From Sabulicella rubraurantiaca (GTDB taxonomy: Bacteria > Pseudomonadota > Alphaproteobacteria > Acetobacterales > Acetobacteraceae): a DNA stretch of 64,000 bases. The notes under the pieces are model-generated. The model saw only the letters and a program-made list of their open reading frames with translations, searched no databases and was not told the origin of the DNA. Shown here in pieces: positions 16,424 through 25,650 of this stretch. Positions within the stretch are counted from its first letter, which is position 1; every line of letters begins with the position of its first letter. The stretch covers positions 62,001 through 126,000 of the forward strand of contig NZ_JAFEUU010000004.1 in the NCBI RefSeq assembly GCF_017355885.1. Reading direction: 5' to 3'. The position numbers and the translations under genes are program-made.

Positions 16424-18757
16424 ATGATCCGCTCTCGCGCAGAATGTGGCGATCCGACACCCGGGCAGCAGGCGATGGCGGCGACCCGTGGTGGTCGCCG
16501 GCGCCGGGCCAGTGCCTGCAAACCGGGCCGGATCGGCGTGCCGCTCGTCGCCGCGCTGATCGCGGCAACGGCGCTGGAGGCGAATCCCGCGCTGGCGCAG
16601 GACGGGGCGCCGGAAGGCGGCGGCCTCGAACTGCCCGAGGTGCGGATCGACAGCGGCCTCCTCCGGGGATGGGCGCCGGTGCGCGGCTATGTCGCCGATG
16701 TCTCCGCGACAGGCACCAAGACCGACACGCCCATCATCGAGACGCCGCAATCCCTCTCCGTCGTCACGCGCGACCAGATCGAGGCACAGGCGGCACAGAA
16801 CCTCAACGCCATCCTCCGCTACACGCCCGGCGTGACGGTGGAGACGCGCGGCGTCGTCGGCCGGTTGGACCAGTACACGGTCCGCGGCTTCAGCGCGCCG
16901 CAATTCCTGGACGGGATGCGGACCTTCGGCGGGCGCGATGCCAATCCGAGCGTCGATCCCTACCGGTTGGAGCGGGTGGACATCCTGCGCGGGCCGGCCT
17001 CGGTGATGTTCGGCCAGTCGGGACCCGGCGGCCTCGTGAACCTCGTCAGCAAGCGCCCGACCGAGACCCCCTATCGTGAACTGCTGCTGCAGGGCGGCAC
17101 CTGGGGGACCTTCCGCACCAGCGTGGATCTGAGCGGCGCCCTGAACGAAAGCCGCACCTTGCTCGGCCGCGTCATCACCTCCTACTCGCGCTCGGACACG
17201 CAGATCAACGGAGCGCGGGAGGAGCGCTATTTCATTGCGCCCTCCATCACCTGGCGGCCAACCCCGAACACCGACATCACCTTCCTTGGCCTTTATCAGC
17301 GCGATCCCTGGGGCGGCACCTACGGGGCGGTGCCGGCCTATGGATCGGTCCTGCCCAACCCGCGCGGCCGCATCTCCTCCAGCCTGTGGGACGGCGACCC
17401 GAGTTTCGACCGCCTGAACCGCACGCAGTACCAGATCGGCTACCTCGCGGAGCATCGCTTCAGCGACTCCCTGCGCGTGCGCCAGAACTTCCGTTATGCG
17501 CATTCCGAAGGCGAGTACCGTCAGCTTTACGGAATCTACTCGGCCAACCTGCTCACGGATTTCCGCACCGTTCAGCGTGCCATCACGGGCACGAACGTCA
17601 CCTTCGACTCCATCACCCTGGACAACCAGGTGGAAGGTCGCTTCCGGACCGGGCCCCTCAATCACACGCTGCTCGCGGGCCTGGACTATTATAACGTGGC
17701 GAGCGACACCTACAGCGGCAGCCTGACGGCCGGCGTGCCGCCGCTGGATGTCTTCGCGCCGATCTATGGGCTTCGCATTCCCAACCTCAACTTCCAGACC
17801 CGCGCGCGGCAGGACCAGAACGGCACCGGCCTCTATGCTCAGGACCAGATCCGGGTCGGGCCCTTCGTGGTCCAGCTCGGCGGCCGCTATGACTGGTACA
17901 ACTCCGACATGCGCAACCAGACGCTGGCGACCGGTGCGACGACGCGGGCCACGATGGACACCAGCGCCTTCACCGGCCGCGCGGGCATCGTCTACCTGAC
18001 GAGCTTCGGCCTTGCGCCCTACTACTCCTACTCGGAGAGCTTCGAGCCGCAGAGCGGCACCTTCGCGCCCGCGCGCGGCGGCGGCGCCTTCGACCCGACG
18101 ACCGGGCAGCAGCACGAGATCGGCATCCGCTACCAGCCACCGGGGGTCAATGCACTGTTCTCAGCCGCGATCTTCGACCTGCGGCGGCAGAACGTGCTGA
18201 CGACGGATCCGAATGACAGCCGCTATTCGATCCAGACCGGGGCGATCCGCACGCGTGGCCTGGAGCTGGAGGCGAAGGCGAGCCTCACCTCCGGCTTCGA
18301 CGTCACCGCCTCCTACGCCTATCTGGACAGCGAGGTAACGAGCAGCAACGCCACCGTCACCGCCAATCGTGGCATCGTGGGGGCGCCCGTCACCTCACGG
18401 ACCGAGCGGGGGACGATGCCCATCGCCGTGCCGCAGCACACGGCCTCGCTCTGGGGCAGCTACACGTTCCAGGAGGGGTCGCCGGCTGCGGGGCTCAGGG
18501 TCGGCGCCGGCATCCGCTATGTCGGCGCGACGTGGGGCGACACGGCCAACACGCTGCGGGTGCCCGACTTCACCCTGGTGGACCTGTCGGCGCGCTATGA
18601 GCTTGGACGGTGGAGCCCTTCCCTGGAGGGGGCCTCGCTGCAGGTGAATGTGAATAACCTGCTCGACAAGAACTACGTCTCGTCCTGCAACACCTATGCC
18701 TGGTGCTGGTATGGCTTCCGCAGGTCGGTCATCGCCACCTTGCGGCACCGGTTCTAG
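16424..18757 (+). CDS. TonB-dependent siderophore receptor (FhuA/FpvA-like)
   Basis: 777-residue outer-membrane receptor importing ferric siderophores with energy from TonB. After an export signal (residues about 35-60, ending ANPALAQ) comes the plug domain, with TPIIETPQSLSVVTRDQIE, the YTVRGF segment, RVDILRGPASVMFGQSGPGGLVNLVSKRP, then a beta barrel ending in the terminal aromatic RHRF. All are typical of TIGR01783-type siderophore receptors. The N-terminus is long; an internal Met18 start is possible. No exbB/exbD/tonB is in the window. Last gene of the iron-type group. Confidence 0.93.
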   Translation: MIRSRAECGDPTPGQQAMAATRGGRRRRASACKPGRIGVPLVAALIAATALEANPALAQDGAPEGGGLELPEVRIDSGLLRGWAPVRGYVADVSATGTKTDTPIIETPQSLSVVTRDQIEAQAAQNLNAILRYTPGVTVETRGVVGRLDQYTVRGFSAPQFLDGMRTFGGRDANPSVDPYRLERVDILRGPASVMFGQSGPGGLVNLVSKRPTETPYRELLLQGGTWGTFRTSVDLSGALNESRTLLGRVITSYSRSDTQINGAREERYFIAPSITWRPTPNTDITFLGLYQRDPWGGTYGAVPAYGSVLPNPRGRISSSLWDGDPSFDRLNRTQYQIGYLAEHRFSDSLRVRQNFRYAHSEGEYRQLYGIYSANLLTDFRTVQRAITGTNVTFDSITLDNQVEGRFRTGPLNHTLLAGLDYYNVASDTYSGSLTAGVPPLDVFAPIYGLRIPNLNFQTRARQDQNGTGLYAQDQIRVGPFVVQLGGRYDWYNSDMRNQTLATGATTRATMDTSAFTGRAGIVYLTSFGLAPYYSYSESFEPQSGTFAPARGGGAFDPTTGQQHEIGIRYQPPGVNALFSAAIFDLRRQNVLTTDPNDSRYSIQTGAIRTRGLELEAKASLTSGFDVTASYAYLDSEVTSSNATVTANRGIVGAPVTSRTERGTMPIAVPQHTASLWGSYTFQEGSPAAGLRVGAGIRYVGATWGDTANTLRVPDFTLVDLSARYELGRWSPSLEGASLQVNVNNLLDKNYVSSCNTYAWCWYGFRRSVIATLRHRF

Positions 18758-18780
18758 GCACTGACCCGCCCGAAGCCACG

Positions 18781-18809
18781 AAGGCTGCCACCCATGAGGT
18801 GGCAGCCTT
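18781..18809 (+). terminator. Hairpin after the TonB receptor gene
   Basis: Perfect 12-bp stem AAGGCTGCCACC / GGTGGCAGCCTT with a 5-base loop, 23 bases after the receptor stop. No T-tract follows on either strand, so it is a strong hairpin that may end or stabilise the message rather than a textbook intrinsic terminator. Confidence 0.6.
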
Positions 18810-18954
18810 CAGGCCCCGATGACGGGGGGAGCATGAGCCATCAAGATGGTTCATGCCATGGAAGCGTTCCGCCGCACCGCAAATCCGCTCGGCCCAGCTG
18901 CCGATCGCAGCGGACCGGGACCGACTGCAAGGCGCGCCGTGGCGCGTCCCGAAG

Positions 18955-19149
18955 TTACCCGCGCGCGCGCGGAACCGCGACAGGAGCCGGGGCAGGAGCC
19001 GGTGCCGGAGCCACGTAGGTCGTGGTCGGCGGCGGCGGCGGCGGATCCTGGGCGCACGCCGCGAGCATCGCGGTGGCGAGCCCAATGGCAGCCACGGGAG
19101 CAATCCGGGACATGCCGCGGCGAACCAGCCCTTCGGAATCAGTAAGCAT
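18955..19149 (-). CDS. Small proline-rich lipoprotein
   Basis: 64-residue predicted lipoprotein: signal segment IAPVAAIGLATAM, lipobox LAAC, then a mature tail of only about 29 residues made of Pro/Ala/Val/Thr (six prolines, then alternating Ala-Pro). The start at 19149 follows an AAGGAG with six-base spacing; the frame is open ten codons further up. Function unknown; the stiff Ala-Pro tail looks like a short envelope spacer. It is divergent from the L,D-transpeptidase gene, sharing a 105-base promoter region. Confidence 0.65.
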   Translation of the reverse strand: MLTDSEGLVRRGMSRIAPVAAIGLATAMLAACAQDPPPPPPTTTYVAPAPAPAPAPVAVPRARG

Positions 19150-19254
19150 CTGCTTCTCCTTGCATCGACTCGTAGACACAACGCGAATTGGAGAGCAACG
19201 ATCCGTAGTCAGTCAAACTTTTCCTTTCGTGCGTGGATCAACAAAGGTCGTTAA

Positions 19255-20682
19255 ATGGTTTTCGTTCATGCGTCGGGATGCAATTCCGAGTTCGGTCACC
19301 AGGAATCTGCGACCCTGACTCGTTCCAAGATTTCTAGACGTAGCGCCATTTCGGGCGGCCCGTTCGCTCTCGCCGCCGCATGCGCCCTCGCCGCATGCGG
19401 TTCCGACCCGGCGCCTGAACCGGTCCTGGCGGCGCCGCGGTCCACCGAAACGGGAATCGACCGGCTGAGAGAGGGCTCACCCCGACTGGTCGTCGCCGGC
19501 GAGCGGCTGAATTCCCCTCTGCTGCGGCGCTTCTATGCGCGCCACGGCTTCGAACCGGTCTGGACGACCCGGCAGGCCCAGGCGGATTTGCTGAGGGCGG
19601 CGGTTCTGCGCGCCGGCGGGCACGGGCTGGACCCCGAGATGTTTCACGCCAGCGCGCTGCGTCGCCTATCGGATTTGTCGCAGCCCGATCGCGATTTGGT
19701 TCTTTCGAATGCGTTTCTCTCATATGCTGATGCATTGGCCCACGGCGCCGTCCCGGCTGACCGCCGAAGGCCCGGAGAGGATTTGAGGCCGGAGCCGGTC
19801 GATATAGCAGCCACGCTCGATGGGGCGATCACCAGATCCGACGACCCCGTTGCGGCGATCGAGGCGCTGGCTCCGGGAAATTCGGCTTACCTGGCATTGC
19901 GCGAGGCCCTGCAACGCCATGGCACGAATGCATCGGCCGGCGACCCGGTCAGCAGGAATCGGCTGCGCGTCATCGAAGTGAATCTTGAGCGGCAGCGCTG
20001 GCTGCCGCGCCGGCTTCCAGCGGATCGTGTCTGGGTCAACGTGGCGGACCAAAAGCTGGAGCTTTATCGCGCCGATCAGCCCGTTTTCGCCACGCGGGTC
20101 GTGGTTGGCAACGAGGCGGATCACCGCCAGAGTCCAGAGTTCCGCGCCACGATCGAGGGGAGCTTCTTCAACCCTCCCTGGGTCGTCCCGAGGGATATCG
20201 TGGCATCGGAGCTCCTGCCGAGGATCCAGCGTGATCCGAATTATCTGGCGAAGAATAACATGGTCATGCTGGAGAATGGCGAGGTGGAGCAGCGCCCAGG
20301 CCCCAATACGGGGGTCGGCGCCATCATGCTCGATATGCCGAACCGCTTTGACGTCTATCTGCACGACACTCCGGCCCAGTACCTCTTTGGCCGCGACAAT
20401 CGCCGCCTGAGTTTTGGCTGCATCCGCGTCGAGAATCCGCGCGCATTCACGGCGCTGCTGATGGAGCAGACCCTTGAGGCGATCGATCAGGTGATCGGGA
20501 CTGGCGTGACCACCCGGCGTGCCCTGCCGAAGCCGACGCCGGTTTTCGTGATCTACCAGACTGCCTTCGTGGATGCAGAAGGAATGGCGCAGTTCCGACC
20601 GGATTTCTACAACCGCGACGCCCGTATTTGGCAGCAGCTCCAAAGACGCCCCTCAGCCGAGCGAATGAACACGGTTTCCTGA
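19255..20682 (+). CDS. L,D-transpeptidase (YcbB-like), predicted lipoprotein
   Basis: 475-residue peptidoglycan cross-linking enzyme forming 3-3 links or attaching proteins to murein. The N-terminus carries SRRSAISGGPFALAAACALAAC, an export signal with a lipobox Cys. Next is a scaffold/peptidoglycan-binding-like helical region (about 70-240). The YkuD catalytic domain follows, with HDTPAQYLFGRDNRRLSFGCIRV containing the catalytic His and Cys. The order matches YcbB/LdtD-type enzymes, but lipid anchoring at the N-terminus is less usual. Faces the periplasm. Convergent with the broken PLP gene. Confidence 0.9.
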   Translation: MVFVHASGCNSEFGHQESATLTRSKISRRSAISGGPFALAAACALAACGSDPAPEPVLAAPRSTETGIDRLREGSPRLVVAGERLNSPLLRRFYARHGFEPVWTTRQAQADLLRAAVLRAGGHGLDPEMFHASALRRLSDLSQPDRDLVLSNAFLSYADALAHGAVPADRRRPGEDLRPEPVDIAATLDGAITRSDDPVAAIEALAPGNSAYLALREALQRHGTNASAGDPVSRNRLRVIEVNLERQRWLPRRLPADRVWVNVADQKLELYRADQPVFATRVVVGNEADHRQSPEFRATIEGSFFNPPWVVPRDIVASELLPRIQRDPNYLAKNNMVMLENGEVEQRPGPNTGVGAIMLDMPNRFDVYLHDTPAQYLFGRDNRRLSFGCIRVENPRAFTALLMEQTLEAIDQVIGTGVTTRRALPKPTPVFVIYQTAFVDAEGMAQFRPDFYNRDARIWQQLQRRPSAERMNTVS

Positions 20683-20755
20683 CGGGAGAGCTTCCGGGAT
20701 CCGTGGATTGGGCGGTGCTTGGCGGCCAATTCCGGGCATCTTGCCCTTGGCGGAC

Positions 20756-20786
20756 GGCGGCACGCTGAGGAATAGCGCGTGCCGCC
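20756..20786. terminator. Hairpin between convergent genes
   Basis: Perfect 10-bp stem GGCGGCACGC / GCGTGCCGCC with an 11-base loop in the 117-base gap between the convergent L,D-transpeptidase and PLP genes. It could serve both directions. Neither side has a T-tract, so termination is inferred from position and stem strength. Confidence 0.5.
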
Positions 20787-20799
20787 GCCCCTCCTTCGG

Positions 20800-22128
20800 T
20801 CATGCCCCCCCTTCCACGGCGCGGCGGAAGGCCTGGTCGAGGTCGCGGATCAGGTCCTCCGGATGCTCGAGCCCGACCGAGATGCGGATGAGCCCTTCAT
20901 GTACGCCGGTCGCGGCACGGATCTCGGCAGGCACTCCGGAATGCGTGGTGGAGGCCGGATGACAGACGAGCGACTCCGTCCCTCCCAATGAGACGGCCAG
21001 CTTGAAGATCTTCAGGTTGTTGAGGATGCGGAAGGCCAGTGTCCGGTCATCGTCCACGACAAAGGAAAAGGTCGAGCCGGGACCAGAGCATTGACGCTCA
21101 TAGATGGCTCGGTCGCGCTCGGCGGTGAACAGGGCGGGGTGCAGCACCTGGCAAGGAATACGCCCATTGGTGGCCAGCCAAGTCGCGACCTTCATGCCGC
21201 TCTCGGCGGCACGCTCCATCCGCAACGACAGGGTCTCCATGGACCGCGACAGCATCCAGCAGGAATGCGCGTCCAGCTGGAATCCATAGGCCGACCGCGC
21301 CTGGCGCACCGGCTTCAGCATCTCCCTTCAGCCAGTGACACCCCCGGCCACGAGGTCAGAATGGCCGCCGACATACTTGGTCAGCGAGTACACGCAGAGA
21401 TCCACCCCGAAATCGAGCGGCTGTTGGAACACCGGGCCGAGTATCGTGTTGTCGCACACGATGATCGGGCGCCCATCCGCCTCGCGCGACCATTCATCCA
21501 CGGTGCGGCGCACGAGCGCGAGGTCGATCATCGCATTGGTCGGATTTGCGGGAGTCTCCAGGTAGACGAGCTTGACCGGTCCCTCCTGCCTGGCCCGATC
21601 CAGCGCGGCGAGCAGGCTCTCGGCGCTGGCGCCGTCGGTGAACGGGAAAGGCTTGATGCCCCACTGCGTGAAGACCTTGCCGAAGAGCGTCTCCGTTCCG
21701 CCGTAGAGCGGCGTGTAATGCACGATCGCGTCGCCGGGCCGGAGGTAGCTCAGCGCGACCGAGCTGATCGCCGCCATGCCCGAGGAGGTGATCAGGGCCG
21801 CTTCGGCATGGTCGTAGAGGGCGAGCCGATCCTCGACGATCTCAAGGTTGGGGTGGTTGAAGCGGGAATAGACCAGCCCGCCCAAGCCCATCCCGGAGGG
21901 CGCCAGCTTGCGCCCGGCGACGACATCAAAGAACTCGGCCCCCTGCTCGGCCGTCTCGAAGACAAAGGTCGAGGTGAGGAAGACCGGCGGCTTCACCGCG
22001 CCCTCGGACAGTGCCGGATCGTAGCCGAATGCCATCATCTGGGTCTGCGGGTGGAGCGGACGCCCATCCAGGTGGGTCCGGCGAAAATCCTTGGTTACGA
22101 CTGCCTCCGCGCCTGATGCCTGACGCAC
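20800..22128 (-). pseudogene. Cys/Met-metabolism PLP-dependent enzyme (cystathionine gamma-synthase family), interrupted by an in-frame stop
   Basis: One reading frame holds the whole enzyme, but a TGA at 21330-21328 splits it after 266 residues. The first part holds the fold-type I catalytic domain, including the PLP lysine, Lys251 in YSLTKYVGGHSD. After the TGA and two codons (Arg-Glu) the frame continues with MLKPVRQARSAYGFQLDAHS, the normal family continuation, through the C-terminal domain to 20800. Homologues usually have a small residue at this spot (GSxxLL), so a TCA-to-TGA change fits. A downstream ATG at 21321 exists but has no properly spaced ribosome binding site. Either a recent nonsense mutation or a sequencing error. 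Confidence 0.8.
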
Positions 22129-22301
22129 CGGTCGAGCATACGCCTGGGTAGTGGCGGAGTCTGGCTTCAGGCCACACTATCGCTTCTGAGGCCGTTAGCG
22201 GCTTCCCTGGACATCCGCGTCACCCCGTGCAGCATGGCGCGGAAGCGGGCCAGCCGGCACGTGGCACGATCCATCTCACTCCCGTCGAGGAAGGTGAATC
22301 C

Positions 22302-23144
22302 ATGGCTCTGTCCCCTCCCCGTCCTTCGCCGTCCGGCCCCACCCACCTCGGCGCACCGCACCACCTCCGGCGGCGAAATCTGCTCGCCTTGGTCCTGGCC
22401 AGCAGCGGAGGCGCCGCGCTCGCCAGCGTTCCGGAGGTCGCGCGCATGCTCGCGCCCACGGGCCGCCTTCGGCTCGGTGTCTATCCGGGCAGCCCCACCT
22501 CCTTGATGAGGGGCGCGCAGCCCGGCGAGGAGCGAGGGCTGACCATGGACATTGGCAGGGAACTCGCGCGCCGCCTTGGCGTACCCTTCGAGCGCGTCGA
22601 GTTTCCGAGGGTCGCCGAGGTCCTGCGAGCGGTGGCGGCGGGCGAGGCGGATTTCACCATCAGCAATGCGACACCCGCCCGCGCCCGCGAGGTGGACTTT
22701 GCCAGGCCCCTGATTTCGATCGAGCTGGGCTTCCTGGTGCCGGCCGGCTCGCCGGTCTCCGCCATCGCCGATCTCGATCGCCCCGGCATCCGCATCGGCG
22801 TCGTGCAGGGCAGCACCTCCGAGCGGGTCCTCCCGCGAGAGATGAGGGCAGCCAGCGTCGTCGCTGCGCCGAACCTGAGGGAAGCGGCGCAGATGCTCTC
22901 GAGCGGAGCCCTCGAGGCGTTCGCGACGAACAAGGCCGTTCTGTTCGAGATGTCGGACAACCTGCCGGGGGCACGCATCCTCGACGGAAGATGGGGCGTC
23001 GAGCACCTTGCCATGGCGATCCCGAAGGGTCGCGACGAGGCCAGGCCCTATATCGAGAGCTTCGCCGAGGACGTCAAAGCCTCGGGTCTCCTGGCACGCG
23101 CCGTCGAGCGCGCGGGGCTCAGAGGATGGATCCCGGCTGGCTGA
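22302..23144 (+). CDS. Amino-acid-type (family 3) ABC solute-binding protein, orphan
   Basis: 280 residues. An Arg-containing export signal (HHLRRRNLLALVLASSGGAALA) precedes a type II periplasmic-binding fold with LRLGVYPGSP, ERGLTMDIGRELARRLGV, VLRAVAAGEADFTISN and the closing LRGW. This matches SBP_bac_3 proteins such as GlnH/HisJ or their sensor-domain relatives. The start at 22302 follows AGGAAGGTG; the frame extends upstream without signal-like sequence. No permease or ATPase adjoins it, so it is an orphan receptor whose partner is elsewhere. Confidence 0.82.
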   Translation: MALSPPRPSPSGPTHLGAPHHLRRRNLLALVLASSGGAALASVPEVARMLAPTGRLRLGVYPGSPTSLMRGAQPGEERGLTMDIGRELARRLGVPFERVEFPRVAEVLRAVAAGEADFTISNATPARAREVDFARPLISIELGFLVPAGSPVSAIADLDRPGIRIGVVQGSTSERVLPREMRAASVVAAPNLREAAQMLSSGALEAFATNKAVLFEMSDNLPGARILDGRWGVEHLAMAIPKGRDEARPYIESFAEDVKASGLLARAVERAGLRGWIPAG

Positions 23145-23236
23145 TTATGTTCCCGCCCGCCAGGCAAGTTGCGGGAATGAGCACCGGTCCTTCCCCGTTG
23201 AGGGACATCAAGATGCAGGAGGCATGAAGGACCGCC

Positions 23237-24121
23237 ATGGTGTCGGGACGAATCTGGGCGCTCGCGAGAGGCACGGTCGAGGGCTTTATCGAGGACGAGG
23301 CGATGACCCGAGGCGCCGCCATTGCCTGCTACACGCTCTTCTCCATCGCCCCGCTCCTCGTTGTCGCGGTCGCAATTGCCAGCACCATCTTCGCCGAGAC
23401 TGCGGTCTGGGATGCCGTAACGGCGCAGCTTCACGCCCTCGTCGGCGAGGAGGGCGCCGCGGCCGTGCAAGGAATGGTCAGGGGCGTGGACATGGGCGGT
23501 GGCAGCAACCTGCCGGCACTCCTCAGTATCGGGCTGCTCCTGCTGACCGCCAGCGGGGTCTTCGCCGAGATCCAGGCAGCCCTGAACGTCATCTGGAAGG
23601 CCGCACCGAGCGCGATCTCGCTGTCCTATCTCGTCAGGGCCAGGCTGCTCAGCATCGGGCTGGTCGCCGCCACGGGCTTCCTGCTGCTGGTCTCGCTGCT
23701 GGCAAGCGCCGCCGTGGCCGCGCTCGAAGCCTGGGCCCGGGGCCGCCTGCCGAATCTCTCGGCCCTGCTGCAGGTGCTGGGCTTCGTGATCTCCTTCGTG
23801 CTCACCGCGGCGCTCTTCGCCGCCATCTACAAGATCCTTCCGGACCGCCGCCTGCAATGGAGGGACGTAATGGTGGGCGCGTTGGGCACGGCCTTTCTCT
23901 TCACTCTCGGGAAGACGCTGATCGGCTGGTATATCGGCGGCAGCGGACTGGCGCGGAGCTATGGCGCGGCCGGCGCGCTCGTGGTCGTGCTGCTCTGGGT
24001 CTACTACTCGGCCCAGGTCTTCCTGCTCGGGGCGGAGTTCACCCGGGCCTGGGCGGGGCTGGAGGGAAGCCAGCAGCATGCTCCAATCAAGCCGACGGAT
24101 CCGCCCCCCAGTCGCGCGTAG
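23237..24121 (+). CDS. YihY/BrkB family inner-membrane protein
   Basis: 294 residues with about six membrane helices, opening with the family segment EDEAMTRGAAIACYTLFSIAPLLVVAVAIA and later GASGLARSYGAAGALVVVLLWVYYSAQVFLLGAEFTRAW-like sequence near the end. This is the UPF0761/virulence factor BrkB family. Once annotated as RNase BN, its real role is unsettled (transport or envelope). The chosen ATG at 23237 starts 10 residues before the conserved region. Converges on an unrecognised minus-strand gene. Confidence 0.9.
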   Translation: MVSGRIWALARGTVEGFIEDEAMTRGAAIACYTLFSIAPLLVVAVAIASTIFAETAVWDAVTAQLHALVGEEGAAAVQGMVRGVDMGGGSNLPALLSIGLLLLTASGVFAEIQAALNVIWKAAPSAISLSYLVRARLLSIGLVAATGFLLLVSLLASAAVAALEAWARGRLPNLSALLQVLGFVISFVLTAALFAAIYKILPDRRLQWRDVMVGALGTAFLFTLGKTLIGWYIGGSGLARSYGAAGALVVVLLWVYYSAQVFLLGAEFTRAWAGLEGSQQHAPIKPTDPPPSRA

Positions 24122-24181
24122 CCCCCTTCTTCGGCGGTGCCTCAGCCGTTCCGGCCATGAGCGGGCCGACTGGCCGATCGC

Positions 24182-24814
24182 TCACGCCTTGGAGGTGCCG
24201 CCCGAGGACCCCGTGCCTGATGCAGCCCCCGCCGCTGCCGTCGCGCCACCAGCGACATTCATGGCCATCAGGCCCGCGGCGAGGCGGACCAGACAACGCG
24301 CGGCGCGTAGCCGGACGGCGGGTTGGCCGCTCACCCCTTCGGGAAGGGTGCAGCCCGCCAGGGTGATCGCCGTGCCGAGGATGCGCGCTTCGAGCGCGCC
24401 GACCACCTCCTCCGCGGATGCGGTGGGGCCGTGGGCGCCATCGAGCGCCTCCCCCGCGCGGTCAATTTCGGCCTCGACCTCCCCATCCTGGGCGGCGATG
24501 TCCATGATCTCCGCGGGCGGGTCCGGTTCCTCTCCCGCCAGGATGGCCATCAGGCCCAGCGAGGCGATCAGCGTCTGGATCGTCCCGCCATCGCCGCCGC
24601 GGGAGGCGAAGGCGCCAAAGGCCACCGCGAGCGCCGCCTCGCCCAGCACCTCCCGCGACGTGTCATCCATGGCCGCGATGGCTGGAGAAGGGTCGGGGGT
24701 CGCGTCGCCCGGCGCGGCATCCGCACCGGGAAGCGTCGGGATGCCGCCATCGGCGAAGGCACGCGTGATGGTGGCCAGAGCGTCGAAGAGGCGTTGTTCG
24801 GAGATGTTGGCCAT
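24182..24814 (-). CDS. Hypothetical protein, acidic and alanine/glycine-rich
   Basis: 210 residues I do not recognise. The N-terminus is helical (MANISEQRLFDALATITRAF). The middle has two mildly hydrophobic stretches (EAALAVAFGAFAS, IQTLIASLGLMAILAG) separated by acidic sequence (PDPPAEIMDIAAQDGEVEAEID). The C-terminus is a flexible Gly/Ser/Ala/Thr tail. No signal peptide or clear membrane span. Composition and codon use are consistent with a real gene. It stands alone between convergent YihY and the downstream-facing GntR gene. Confidence 0.6.
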   Translation of the reverse strand: MANISEQRLFDALATITRAFADGGIPTLPGADAAPGDATPDPSPAIAAMDDTSREVLGEAALAVAFGAFASRGGDGGTIQTLIASLGLMAILAGEEPDPPAEIMDIAAQDGEVEAEIDRAGEALDGAHGPTASAEEVVGALEARILGTAITLAGCTLPEGVSGQPAVRLRAARCLVRLAAGLMAMNVAGGATAAAGAASGTGSSGGTSKA

Positions 24815-24932
24815 GATCCGGTGGTGCTCCTCGGAGCTCTAAAGTCGCGGAGCGCCGGCCCGTTGCTACGGCCTGCCAACCCGCGTGGCTGCGTCCGATC
24901 ACCACCGACGGCCCGGTGCAGCAGGCCCCGCC

Positions 24933-25622
24933 TCAGGACGCGAGGAATTTCTGAATGTAGAGCTGCCTCGCCCGATCCATGTGCGTGACCGACAATTGTT
25001 CCAGCGTGTCCCGGTCCCCGTCGCGCAGGGCCTGCACCATGGCCGCGTGCTCCTCGCAGGCCTGGGCCAGTGCGCCGGGATCGGCCGCACCATAGGCGCG
25101 GGCGGGGAAGCTCAGCCAGTCATGCAGGCGGATGGATTCCGCCAGGTAGGGGTTGTCGCAAAGGCCGAACAGCGCGCGGTGGAAGGCCATGTTCTCCTGA
25201 TGGATGCGGATCAGGTCGCCGCTGCGCGCCGCCGCCGCATGGGCCTTCTCCGCCGCGATGACCTGCGCCATCCGGGCGCGCGGCACTGGCAATGGCGTCG
25301 CCTGCACGGCGGCGCGGTGCAGCACGGCGCGCATGGCATAGAGGTGGTCGAGCTGCTCCCGCTCGAAACGGGGAAGCTCCGCGCCGCGATGGCGCGGCTT
25401 CACCACGACCCCGAGGCGCTGCAACTCGGCCAGCGCCGCGCGCACAACGTGCCGCTTGGCGCCGTAATCCTCCATCAGGTGATCCTCGATCAGGCGCGTG
25501 CGCGGCAGGATGCGGCTGCGGATGATGTCGGTCTCGATGGCGGCGATCACGGCTGCCACCTGCTCCGGCAGTTCCACATCCAGGTCGAGGCGCGGCGCGG
25601 CGGGGGTTGGGGCGGATTTCAC
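24933..25622 (-). CDS. GntR-family transcriptional regulator (FCD domain)
   Basis: 229 residues: an N-terminal winged helix (about 20-85: IETDIIRSRILPRTRLIEDHLMEDY then KRHVVRAALAELQRLGVV) and a C-terminal all-helical FCD ligand domain (about 90-225) with metal-site histidines in ENMAFHRALF and VTHMDRARQ. FCD regulators usually bind carboxylic acids or sugar acids and repress neighbouring catabolic genes. Divergent from the aldehyde dehydrogenase cluster with a 129-base gap carrying palindromes, so it is the likely local regulator. Confidence 0.92.
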   Translation of the reverse strand: MKSAPTPAAPRLDLDVELPEQVAAVIAAIETDIIRSRILPRTRLIEDHLMEDYGAKRHVVRAALAELQRLGVVVKPRHRGAELPRFEREQLDHLYAMRAVLHRAAVQATPLPVPRARMAQVIAAEKAHAAAARSGDLIRIHQENMAFHRALFGLCDNPYLAESIRLHDWLSFPARAYGAADPGALAQACEEHAAMVQALRDGDRDTLEQLSVTHMDRARQLYIQKFLAS

Positions 25623-25650
25623 GGTGGCTCCTCCACGGGGGCCTCGCAGG

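Noticed and set aside
16235-18115. 626-codon minus-strand frame opposite the TonB receptor
   Set aside because: Antisense shadow, no recognisable protein features.
21328-21330. TGA as a selenocysteine codon in the PLP enzyme
   Set aside because: The family does not use selenocysteine here, the position is not catalytic, and no SECIS-like hairpin is evident right after it.
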